DNA of 5,078 bases from Lactobacillus sp. GTDB lineage: Bacteria; Bacillota; Bacilli; Lactobacillales; Lactobacillaceae. Shown here one piece after another: positions 1-5,078 of the stretch. Location of the stretch: assembly GCA_003482405.1 (NCBI GenBank), contig DMZB01000126.1, forward strand, positions 1 to 5,078, in the 5' to 3' direction. Position numbers and translations under genes: made by a program. A model generated the notes under the pieces. That model was not told where the DNA came from. It searched no databases and saw only the letters and a list, made by a program, of their open reading frames with translations. Position 1 is the first letter of the stretch; each line of letters opens with the position of its first letter.

Positions 1-292
1 CCTACATGTTTCCTTCCTTTGTGTTTTCTTTTGTGAACAGGGCATCTTCATAGATTGAACGGTCCAGCACGTTGTTCGCGTCAGCCAGGGCCTTTTAGAT
101 CATTGAAAAACGGTTGTTCAAAAAGAAAAGCTGTAATAGAAATCCATATTGTTTAGGATCCTTATAATAAAGGGGCAGTACCGGGTTGTTACCAACGGGT
201 TCAAAGAACGCCTTTGTGTTTAAGTGGTCTGCAATTAAGCCTGTAAGAGTTGTTTTACCAACTCCAATCATTCCTGCGGTAATTATCACCAT
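1..292 (-). pseudogene. Deoxynucleoside kinase (dAK/dGK family), 5' part, interrupted by two in-frame stops
   Basis: Intact members phosphorylate deoxyadenosine or deoxyguanosine in cytoplasmic nucleoside salvage. The start is ATG at 290-292, with GAGGAG (299-304) six bases upstream; a longer reading from 355 has no such support. Visible motifs are a P-loop at residues 7-14 (GMIGVGKT), the EPV motif with the probable catalytic Glu31, the NNPVLPLYY stretch and FFLNNRF. Codon 66 is TAA (95-97). The same frame then continues with clear family sequence, including NNVLDRSIYEDALF with the DRS motif at about 77-79, until a second stop, TAG, at codon 97 (2-4). Family proteins are usually a little over 200 residues, so translation as written yields only a 65-residue fragment without the DRS motif or lid region. 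The frame is preserved, so these are substitutions (for example AAA to TAA), not a frameshift. Substrate (dA or dG) cannot be told from this fragment. The rest of the gene lies outside the window. Confidence 0.85.
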
Positions 293-364
293 GGATATCT
301 CCTCGCTCAAAGTTTTTGGCGCTACAGCATATGGTACAACATTTTGACCGACCATACTGCATCT

Positions 365-370
365 ATTGTA
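365..370 (-). promoter_or_regulatory. Possible -10 box for the deoxynucleoside kinase
   Basis: On the minus strand this reads TACAAT, five of six matches to TATAAT, about 75 nt upstream of the kinase start and downstream of the mscL terminator. No good -35 box lies 16-18 nt further upstream; a TTGATA is present but about 21 nt away. This is a weak candidate. Confidence 0.25.
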
Positions 371-394
371 AACAATCTAGTCACTTGTAAGTAT

Positions 395-422
395 CAAAAA
401 GCGCCGAGCTGTGAACTCGACG
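395..422 (-). terminator. Intrinsic terminator of mscL
   Basis: On the minus strand, just past the mscL stop, CGTCGAG (416-422) can pair with CTCGGCG (402-408) across a 7-nt loop. That makes a 7-bp stem with one G-U pair. It is followed directly by CTTTTTG (395-401). Position and U-tract fit a Rho-independent terminator that separates mscL from the kinase gene downstream. Confidence 0.75.
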
Positions 423-433
423 GATTAAAAAAA

Positions 434-823
434 TTATGCTTTTGGTTCGTCACCATGACCATTAGCCGATTTGAGTTCGTCCCGAATTTCCATGAGAAGG
501 TGTTCCGTTTTCGTTTCAGCAGGCGTAACTTCTTTTTTGGGCATCACTTTGTTAATGGCTTTGACCATTAGGAAAACGACAAAGGCAATAATCAAGAAGT
601 TAATGATTGAATTGATGAAACTCCCAAAGCGGAAGTTTGCTGAACCAATTTTGACAACCCAACTTGAAAAATCGATACCACCGGTAAACATGCCCAGCAA
701 AGGGTTAATTAATGTGCTGACCAGTGATTTAACAATGGCTGTGAAGGCGGACCCAATAATAACACCAACAGCTAAGTCAATCACATTGCCACGCGCAATA
801 AACGTTTTAAATTCTTTCCACAT
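434..823 (-). CDS. mscL: Large-conductance mechanosensitive channel MscL
   Basis: MscL forms a homopentameric pore in the cytoplasmic membrane that opens under high membrane tension and releases solutes after hypo-osmotic shock. The 129-residue product has the family's usual length and order: a short amphipathic N-terminal helix (MWKEFKTFIARGN), the signature DLAVGVIIGSAFTAIVKSLV at about 16-35 within the pore-lining first membrane helix, a periplasmic loop (about 46-67), a second membrane helix (about 68-92), and a charged cytoplasmic C-terminal helix (about 106-118). The ATG at 821-823 is preceded by GGAGGG (833-838) with a 9-nt gap, which fixes the start. It lies 132 nt downstream of the dehydrogenase gene on the same strand and has its own terminator (395-422), so it may be a single-gene unit. 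I found no convincing promoter upstream. The family assignment is very secure. Confidence 0.97.
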   Translation of the reverse strand: MWKEFKTFIARGNVIDLAVGVIIGSAFTAIVKSLVSTLINPLLGMFTGGIDFSSWVVKIGSANFRFGSFINSIINFLIIAFVVFLMVKAINKVMPKKEVTPAETKTEHLLMEIRDELKSANGHGDEPKA

Positions 824-862
824 AATGACTTTCCCTCCGAATATGTAAACTGTTAAACCAAA

Positions 863-882
863 CGCTAAGACTTATTTTAGCG
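863..882 (-). other. Small hairpin upstream of mscL
   Basis: CGCTAA (863-868) and TTAGCG (877-882) form a 6-bp inverted repeat with an 8-nt loop between the dehydrogenase stop and mscL. On the minus strand it is followed by GTTTGGTTT, which is a poor U-tract. It could be a weak terminator of the dehydrogenase transcript or a structure in the mscL leader. TAAAAT (874-879, minus strand) inside it resembles a -10 box but lacks a good -35 partner. Confidence 0.3.
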
Positions 883-955
883 AAAGTTACGAGTTCAGAA
901 AAGGGAAATGACCACATACAATAAAATAAATATTGCGAAATTACCAAACGTTGAT

Positions 956-1918
956 TTAGGCGTTCACAATGTGATTAGGCTGTTTACCTTGTGCAACAGC
1001 AATGACGTTTTCTGCGACAATCGTTGCCATGGCATCACGTGCCTCAACGGTTGCGTTGCCGATGTGAGGTGTGAGCGTCACGTTATCGAGTTGCTTGTAC
1101 CCATCAGCTACGTTTGGTTCAGCCTCATATACGTCTAAAGCAGCACCGGCTAACTTGTGTGTTTGTAACGCGGTTAACAACGCGGCTTCGTCGATAATTG
1201 GTCCCCGGGCAGCGTTGATTAAAATGGCTGTCTTCTTCATGTGACTAATGGCATTTGCATCAATAAGATGTTTTGTTTGGTCTGTAAACGGTGCGTGAAT
1301 TGTAACCACGTCTGATTGTGCTAAAAGTTCGGTGAGGGACACAAATGTTGCATTTAGAGCTGTCTCTGTGTCATGTGGCAATTGTTGTCGTTGCGAATAA
1401 ATGATGTGCATGCCAAAGGCTGACAAACGTTTGGCCACGGCTTGGCCGATACTGCCCATGCCAATGATCCCAACAGTTTTGTCACTAAGCTCGTGGCCAA
1501 GGAAGAACAGTGGTGCCCAACCGGAAAAGCCGGTTGTTCGCATGACACGGTCACCTTCAGCAATACGGTGCATGGTACTTAAAATAAGACCAATAGTTAC
1601 TTCGGCGGTGGACGTGGTGGAGACTGCCGGCGTATTGGTAACCGGAATATTTTTCGCCTTAGCCGTGGCAACATCAATATTGTTAAACCCAGCGCCGTAA
1701 TTTGCAATTAATTTCAAGCGTGGTGCGGTATTAATTAAGTCTGCATCCACCTGCGTCGATAACGCTGTAATGAGATAGTCGGCCGTTGCTAACTGTGATT
1801 TCAGCGTGTCTCGATCAATCAATCCTGTGCCAGTATACCGATTGACGGTTAACCCCGCCTTAGTCAATAACGTTTCTGCTTTATCAGGTAGTTGAGCTGA
1901 TAAATAAACATTTGCCAT
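956..1918 (-). CDS. D-isomer-specific 2-hydroxyacid dehydrogenase (NAD(P)-dependent)
   Basis: This 320-residue cytoplasmic oxidoreductase should interconvert a 2-keto acid and a D-2-hydroxy acid with NADH or NADPH. The typical two-domain layout is present: a substrate-binding part (about 1-100 plus the C-terminal end) containing ANYGAGFNNIDV (72-83), and an inserted Rossmann domain with GMGSIGQA (153-160). The catalytic residues are in place: Arg238 in NAARGP, Glu267 in DVYEAEP and His285 in TPHIGNAT. Length is normal for the glyoxylate/hydroxypyruvate reductase and D-hydroxyisocaproate dehydrogenase branches; I cannot fix the substrate, and serA or D-lactate dehydrogenase labels would be over-calls. 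The start is ATG at 1916-1918 with only a weak ribosome binding site (GGAAAGAAG, 1927-1935). It diverges from the HAD phosphatase gene, and a perfect cre match at 1977-1991 lies in its promoter region, suggesting catabolite control (inference). Confidence 0.92.
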   Translation of the reverse strand: MANVYLSAQLPDKAETLLTKAGLTVNRYTGTGLIDRDTLKSQLATADYLITALSTQVDADLINTAPRLKLIANYGAGFNNIDVATAKAKNIPVTNTPAVSTTSTAEVTIGLILSTMHRIAEGDRVMRTTGFSGWAPLFFLGHELSDKTVGIIGMGSIGQAVAKRLSAFGMHIIYSQRQQLPHDTETALNATFVSLTELLAQSDVVTIHAPFTDQTKHLIDANAISHMKKTAILINAARGPIIDEAALLTALQTHKLAGAALDVYEAEPNVADGYKQLDNVTLTPHIGNATVEARDAMATIVAENVIAVAQGKQPNHIVNA

Positions 1919-1963
1919 CTTTATCGCTTCTTTCCAAATATTCGTGAAGATTGATCCAACTCC

Positions 1964-1969
1964 ATTCTA
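1964..1969 (-). promoter_or_regulatory. Candidate -10 box for the dehydrogenase
   Basis: On the minus strand this reads TAGAAT, five of six matches to TATAAT, and would start transcription about 40 nt upstream of the dehydrogenase ATG. No strong -35 box sits at 17 nt. The alternative is TTTACA (1995-2000, minus strand), a good -35 box, but its -10 partner at the right distance (TAATGG) is poor. In either case the cre match overlaps the promoter core. Confidence 0.35.
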
Positions 1970-1976
1970 CACCATT

Positions 1977-1991
1977 AGAAATCGCTTACAT
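1977..1991 (-). promoter_or_regulatory. Putative CcpA catabolite-responsive element (cre)
   Basis: Read on the minus strand, ATGTAAGCGATTTCT matches every fixed or two-fold position of the published cre consensus WTGNAANCGNWNNCW. It lies between the divergent dehydrogenase and HAD phosphatase genes. For the leftward gene it falls within the promoter core, where CcpA usually represses. For the rightward promoter it is centred about 45 nt upstream of the predicted transcription start. The match is seen directly; CcpA binding is inferred. Confidence 0.6.
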
Positions 1992-1993
1992 CA

Positions 1994-2022
1994 TTGTAAA
2001 ACAGTGTGTTTTTGTTTATCCT
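1994..2022 (+). promoter_or_regulatory. Candidate sigma-A promoter of the HAD phosphatase operon
   Basis: TTGTAA (1994-1999) and TATCCT (2017-2022) are separated by exactly 17 nt. Each box matches four of six consensus positions. Transcription would begin near 2029, about 80 nt before the TTG start. No better pair was seen in this intergenic region. Confidence 0.45.
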
Positions 2023-2035
2023 AAAGAAGGATTAC

Positions 2036-2092
2036 ATGCTCAATGTGGGTTGCGGTCATGCAGTAAGCGAATGGATGGCCGCGGCCCAATAA
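2036..2092 (+). CDS. Possible 18-codon leader ORF upstream of the HAD phosphatase
   Basis: An ATG at 2036 opens an 18-residue frame (MLNVGCGHAVSEWMAAAQ) ending in TAA at 2090-2092, only 15 nt before the TTG of the phosphatase and just before its ribosome binding site. AGAAGGA (2025-2031) sits a short distance upstream. Two points speak against it: the predicted transcription start (about 2029) would remove most of that site, and the spacing to the ATG is tight. There is no run of a single amino acid as in classic attenuators. It is unproven and may be chance. Confidence 0.25.
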   Translation: MLNVGCGHAVSEWMAAAQ

Positions 2093-2094
2093 TT

Positions 2095-2100
2095 AAGGAG
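2095..2100 (+). promoter_or_regulatory. Ribosome binding site fixing the TTG start of the HAD phosphatase
   Basis: AAGGAG lies 7 nt before TTG at 2108-2110. The codons that follow give IKIIASDLDETLLD, the standard start of Cof-type HAD proteins with motif I at residues 8-12. Both facts support the TTG as the true start codon. Confidence 0.85.
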
Positions 2101-2107
2101 AAAAACG

Positions 2108-2932
2108 TTGATTAAGATAATTGCCAGTGACTTAGATGAAACACTGCTAGATACTGATGGGACCTTGAACCAAAAAAATATTGATGCCATTAAGGCCGCG
2201 ACTAAAGCCGGGGTTTATTTTGTGCCAAACTCAGGTCGTGGATACGAATCGTTTGAGGACAATCTTATTGATTTGGGGTTAGCTCAGCAGCCACATCAAT
2301 ATAAAATTTCTTATAATGGCGCGGCCATCTTAGAGAACGCACATGACCGAGTGATTGCAACTAATGGCCTGCCATTTGAACTGGCTAAGAGTGTGTTTGA
2401 CGCTGGTCGTTCGTTTGACCACGTCAGCTGTCATGTATACTTATTGGATCAGTTGTATATTTACCATCAAACGCCAACTGATGCGGCTTACATGGCGTCA
2501 CGGCAGGTACCTTTTACCAAGTTAGAGAAGCCTGACCTGACCTTCTTAAAAGACCGGCCAATTATGAAAGTGATTTTTGAGACACCGGATGTGCCACGTC
2601 AGCACGAGTTGGCTGATCATGTGATGGCAACGTTTGGCGACGATGTTGATGTCACCTTTTCGTCAGGCCGTTACATTGAGTTCAACAGAAAGGGCGTTAA
2701 TAAGGGGCGTGCGCTGTTACAACTTGCTGATCTGCTTGGTGTCGATCACAAAGACACGATGGCGGTGGGCGATAACTTCAACGATTTGCCAATGATCAAG
2801 GCAGCCGGTGTTGGTGTGGCAGTGGCAAACGCCGTCCCAGAAGTGGCCAAACAGGCGGACGTCCAAACAAAGGCGACTAACGATGATGGGGCCATTGCTG
2901 AATTAGTTAATGAGTACGTGTTGAAAGGGTAA
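2108..2932 (+). CDS. Cof-type HAD-IIB family phosphatase
   Basis: This is a magnesium-dependent cytoplasmic hydrolase that uses an aspartyl-phosphate intermediate, typically acting on sugar phosphates, pyridoxal phosphate or flavin nucleotides; the exact substrate cannot be told from sequence. The 274 residues are normal for the family. All four HAD motifs are visible: motif I DLDET with nucleophile Asp8 and acid/base Asp10, motif II with Ser42 in VPNSGRGY, motif III Lys199 in KGVNKG, and motif IV GDNFND at 221-226, followed by GVGVAVANA. The region between (about 85-190) is the C2-type cap. The start is TTG, supported by AAGGAG at 2095-2100. The downstream gene begins 5 nt after this stop, so the two are probably cotranscribed from a promoter near 1994-2022. 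Expression may be influenced by the cre site at 1977-1991. Confidence 0.95.
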   Translation: MIKIIASDLDETLLDTDGTLNQKNIDAIKAATKAGVYFVPNSGRGYESFEDNLIDLGLAQQPHQYKISYNGAAILENAHDRVIATNGLPFELAKSVFDAGRSFDHVSCHVYLLDQLYIYHQTPTDAAYMASRQVPFTKLEKPDLTFLKDRPIMKVIFETPDVPRQHELADHVMATFGDDVDVTFSSGRYIEFNRKGVNKGRALLQLADLLGVDHKDTMAVGDNFNDLPMIKAAGVGVAVANAVPEVAKQADVQTKATNDDGAIAELVNEYVLKG

Positions 2933-2937
2933 ACTGA

Positions 2938-3555
2938 ATGGCGGATATTGAGACACAATTGACCACGGCCCATGACCGTGGTTTATTAATTGCAATTTAC
3001 AATTTTATTGATGACGAAACATTTTCGGTTGGTTATGTTATGGCTCAAGACGCTACACATGTACTGTTAAAAGTCGTTGATCCTAATGGTTCAGTTAATG
3101 GGATTCAAATCATTAATAAAACGTTCATAACAAAAGTTCTATTACGGTCAGACTATTTGCGCAGCACTGAAGTTTGGACACAGACAGCGATTGCACAAGG
3201 GCGAGATGATCCATGGCAGGTCACACAATGGACCGATCAATTAAGTATAAATCCCGACAATTTACTAACTTCAGCGTTGCAAACAGCTTTGCGGCATAAA
3301 TGGGTGATCAACCTTGGCACAATCCGTCAACTAGACGATGAAACGGCCGAAGATGCTGATTTCACAGGCTTCCTGGGAGATTTTGTTGGTGACACACTGG
3401 CGTTAAATTATTTAGATCCCTGGAACTTAGCGGATGCTTGGCAAATCGATATGAAGCTAAACGAAATCAATTACATCAGAATCGGGGCCGGTGTGTGCGT
3501 TAACATGCAGGCGTTGTTTGAAGCGTATACGGATGAACGGTTCTCATCCCGTTAG
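2938..3555 (+). CDS. Uncharacterised 205-residue protein with two apparent beta-barrel-like repeats
   Basis: I do not recognise a named family. The protein has no signal peptide or membrane segment and is acidic, so it is probably cytoplasmic. The ATG at 2938 follows the phosphatase stop by 5 nt, and its ribosome binding site (AAAGGG) lies within the end of that gene, which indicates translational coupling in one operon. Two parts resemble each other. Residues 16-69 contain LLIAI, then IDDET, then GYV, then LLKVVDP and IQI. Residues 121-182 contain WVINL, then LDDET, then GFL, then LALNYLDP and WQI. The glycine-to-DP spacing is 16 residues in both copies. The pattern of short beta strands suggests an SH3- or Sm-like barrel (inference). 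The linker, about 75-118, is partly helical and rich in Gln, Thr and Trp. The gene ends shortly before a strong hairpin at 3577-3628. The operon link hints at a role connected to the HAD enzyme, but nothing shows what. Confidence 0.85.
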   Translation: MADIETQLTTAHDRGLLIAIYNFIDDETFSVGYVMAQDATHVLLKVVDPNGSVNGIQIINKTFITKVLLRSDYLRSTEVWTQTAIAQGRDDPWQVTQWTDQLSINPDNLLTSALQTALRHKWVINLGTIRQLDDETAEDADFTGFLGDFVGDTLALNYLDPWNLADAWQIDMKLNEINYIRIGAGVCVNMQALFEAYTDERFSSR

Positions 3556-3576
3556 GTTTGCGGAGTAAATAAGAAA

Positions 3577-3628
3577 AAATATCCCGTAATACTTCCGATT
3601 GTCTAATCGGTGGTATTACGGGATATTT
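3577..3628. terminator. Bidirectional intrinsic terminator between convergent units
   Basis: A 16-bp perfect stem pairs 3577-3592 with 3613-3628. It continues after a small internal mismatch into a 6-bp CCGATT/AATCGG stem closed by a GTCT tetraloop (3601-3604). On the minus strand the hairpin is followed by TATTTTTTCTT, a good U-tract for stopping the tRNA-Leu transcript. On the plus strand the tail (TATTTGTATTG) is poorer but could still end the phosphatase operon 22 nt after its last gene. Confidence 0.85.
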
Positions 3629-3651
3629 GTATTGAAGACTATGTTTTCTAA

Positions 3652-3735
3652 TGCCCCTGGCTGGATTCGAACCAGTACTCACCAAGGTGAACAGCGACCT
3701 GAACGCTGCGCGTCTGCCAATTCCGCCACAGGGGC
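3652..3735 (-). tRNA. tRNA-Leu (anticodon CAG)
   Basis: The 84-nt cloverleaf reads on the minus strand. The acceptor stem GCCCCTG (3729-3735) pairs with CAGGGGC, with discriminator A at 3652. The anticodon stem CAGCG/CGCTG encloses TTCAGGT, giving anticodon CAG, which reads CUG codons. A long variable arm (TTCACCTTGGTGAGT) marks a class II tRNA, and with this anticodon it is leucine. The T-loop TTCGAAT is standard. CCA is not encoded. One oddity: the first T-stem pair (ACTGG with CCAGC) is an A-C mismatch. The gene lies 80 nt behind the carboxypeptidase gene and has a promoter-like sequence at 3766-3794, so it may be transcribed both alone and by read-through. Confidence 0.95.
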
Positions 3736-3765
3736 ATGTTGAATTATTCCCTTCAACAAGATACT

Positions 3766-3794
3766 AGTTTACACGACCTCAAGAAACACGGCAA
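3766..3794 (-). promoter_or_regulatory. Candidate promoter of tRNA-Leu
   Basis: On the minus strand TTGCCG (3789-3794) and TAAACT (3766-3771) are spaced by 17 nt, each with four of six consensus matches. Transcription would start near 3759, about 24 nt before the tRNA. A small inverted repeat, GTTGAA/TTCAAC (3738-3757), lies in the resulting leader. Confidence 0.4.
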
Positions 3795-3815
3795 GTGCTA
3801 TTTGAATTTTTAGCG

Positions 3816-5078
3816 CTATTTCACGCCCGAAATCTGATAGTCGGTGGAGTGGAAGAGTGCACGCCAATGTCTGGTGAGCCACGAGGCAGGTTGGACACGT
3901 TTTGTGGAACGAACCGTCGCAACCGGTGCTGTCGTTAAGAAGCTGGCATCGCCTGATTTTGGTGTCAAACGAACTTGGCCAAGCGCCGTATTTGCCGGTG
4001 CGGTGGTGGCAATGTCGTTATCATACTTGGCATGTGATACTGTAATCGCTTGTGGGGTATCGTTTTTGACAAAAAATGCGACGTTGCCGGCAACATGTGC
4101 TGGCAGATGACCGTTTTTATCGGCCAGTACGCGTACTGAATGAACTGCATGATTAGTGCGAACGAGTTTTGTTTGCGCCTGAATCTGGTTCAGCATGAAG
4201 ATCGTGTTTGTAAAACGTGTGATGTCATCTGTGAGTGTACCGCTGCCGAGTAATACAGTAATAACGCGACGTCCCTTTAATGTCGTTTCGCCGACAAAGT
4301 CACCCCCAATAGATGGCGTAGAGCCGGTCTTGATTCCGGTAAAAATATAGCCACTCTGGGTGTCAGTCAGTAACCGGTTGGTGTTGGTTAGTGGATAAGG
4401 TTGACCCGTAAAGCCCGTAGTTGTGGCAGACGCCTTGGAGGTAATGTCTCGAATCTGCGGAAAGTCAGTCATTAATCGTTTAGAAACTAAGGCTAACTCC
4501 CGTGCCGATAAGCGATTTTCAGCATCATCAGATTGGTGTTTGTCTTTTAATGTGCCCATATCACCATTTTGCAAACCGGCTGGCGAACAAATCGTGACTG
4601 CTGGCAGACCAAAATGCTGTACGAGTTTTTCCATCGCATGATTTGTCTTTGTCAAACTGCCGGTTGCTTTCACGCCAAGTGCAATGGCAGCCGCGTTACC
4701 AGAAGGTAGCAGCGCATCTTCCAATAACTCATGAACAGAATATGTGCGTTTGCTACTCAATGGCACATTAGTCAACGCTTTAGAACGGCTGAGTTTAGCA
4801 ACGGCCGGTGTGACGTGAACGGCTGTATCATTGCTGAGTCGATGTGCCTTGATCTGTTGTTCAACGAGATAAGCTACTAATAGTTTGGATGTTGACGCGA
4901 TTGGCAAACGTTGGCGGCCATTTTTTTCGGCAATAATCTGACCTGTTTGTTCGTCAATTGTAATCGCAGCCTGTGCGTTGACGGATGGCGTGATTGTTGC
5001 TGGTCATGGTTGCGGTTGTCGTCACCGCAACCATGACCAGCAACGTGACAATGATTGTTTCCCCGAACCCCTGTAAGT
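3816..5078 (-). pseudogene. dacA: Serine-type D-Ala-D-Ala carboxypeptidase (peptidase S11, PBP5-like), frameshifted in the signal peptide region, 5' end outside the window
   Basis: Intact enzymes of this family are exported, anchored to the outer face of the membrane, and remove the terminal D-Ala from peptidoglycan pentapeptides. The catalytic domain is complete. Counting residues from the TTG at 4905-4907, the SxxK motif is STSK at 5-8 (Ser5 nucleophile), SGN is at 69-71, and KTGST is at 193-197. A C-terminal beta domain follows from about 250, and an amphipathic WLTRHWRALFHS segment near the end fits the usual membrane anchor. The frame extends upstream of 4907 through sensible sequence (AAITIDEQTGQIIAEKNGRQ) to a TGA at 5004-5006, with another TGA at 5022-5024 and no usual start codon between. 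A hydrophobic, signal-peptide-like stretch (ETIIVTLLVMVAVTTAT) lies immediately upstream in another frame. Joining the two needs one base fewer (or two more) near 5004-5024. AQA at about 4960-4968 would make a reasonable signal peptidase site. As written, the product would lack export. A sequencing error or a genuine mutation are both possible. Confidence 0.8.
4996..5044. repeat. Perfect 21-bp inverted repeat inside the carboxypeptidase signal-peptide coding region
   Basis: Positions 4996-5016 are the exact reverse complement of 5024-5044, separated by a 7-nt loop (TGTCGTC, 5017-5023). The pairing stops at both outer ends. It lies inside the coding region, not after a gene, and has no T-tract, so a terminator role is unlikely. 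It coincides with the frame break in the carboxypeptidase gene. Confidence 0.95.

Noticed and set aside
293..355. N-terminal extension of the deoxynucleoside kinase reading from 355
   Set aside because: The family sequence begins at MVIITAGMIGVGKT (start at 292) and GAGGAG lies six bases before it. The 21 extra residues resemble nothing in the family.
471..848. 125-residue plus-strand open frame opposite mscL
   Set aside because: It is the antisense shadow of a clearly conserved mscL gene, with no ribosome binding site and no recognisable family.
1401..1700. 99-residue plus-strand open frame inside the dehydrogenase gene
   Set aside because: It is antisense to the Rossmann domain of a well-supported gene and has no start signal.
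2077..2086. GGCCGCGGCC, a perfect 10-bp palindrome just upstream of the phosphatase ribosome binding site
   Set aside because: It is short, has no loop to form a hairpin, and is not extended by flanking symmetry. It could be chance and matches no operator I know.
1919..2107. Riboswitch or T-box in the divergent intergenic region
   Set aside because: There is no T-box sequence, no recognisable aptamer core and no terminator/antiterminator pair in the 189 nt.
3816..4907. A complete carboxypeptidase starting at TTG 4905-4907
   Set aside because: That TTG codes for the leucine in the conserved RLPIAST motif next to the active-site serine. Real family members have a signal peptide and about 30 more residues before it, and these are visible upstream.
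4996..5078. Fold-back or chimeric assembly artefact at the right end
   Set aside because: The repeat stops at 5044, and the following 34 bases keep coding for a plausible signal peptide joined to the carboxypeptidase. A fold-back would continue the mirror sequence.

Overview
This window looks like an ordinary chromosomal segment of a low-to-medium-GC Gram-positive bacterium, most likely a lactic acid bacterium of the Lactobacillaceae (perhaps Weissella- or Leuconostoc-like; the genus is a guess). The signs are strong AGGAG-type ribosome binding sites, a well-supported TTG start, a perfect match to the CcpA cre consensus, a dAK/dGK-type deoxynucleoside kinase, and typical Firmicutes gene families. 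I see no insertion sequence, phage gene, CRISPR array or defence cassette, and no clearly new multi-gene system.

Left part, minus strand: a deoxynucleoside kinase gene (1-292, running off the left edge) broken by two in-frame stop codons; mscL (434-823), a mechanosensitive channel with an intrinsic terminator behind it; and a D-2-hydroxyacid dehydrogenase (956-1918).

Middle, divergent from the dehydrogenase: a 189-nt intergenic region with a candidate promoter for the rightward genes, a perfect cre match (1977-1991) lying between the two transcription directions, and a possible 18-codon leader ORF. It leads into a two-gene rightward operon: a Cof-type HAD-IIB phosphatase (2108-2932, TTG start), then, 5 nt later, a 205-residue protein I do not recognise (2938-3555) that appears to contain two copies of the same beta-rich domain. 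A long hairpin at 3577-3628 separates this operon from convergent leftward transcription.

Right part, minus strand: a tRNA-Leu (anticodon CAG, 3652-3735) with its own plausible promoter, and a serine-type D-Ala-D-Ala carboxypeptidase gene (3816 to the right edge). The catalytic domain of the carboxypeptidase is intact, but its signal peptide lies in a different frame. The break coincides with a perfect 21-bp inverted repeat at 4996-5044.

The genes are mostly independent housekeeping functions (nucleoside salvage, osmotic protection, 2-keto-acid reduction, phosphate ester hydrolysis, peptidoglycan trimming). The most noteworthy points are the two damaged genes, the hairpin at the frameshift, the cre site in the divergent promoter region, and the internal duplication in the unknown protein.
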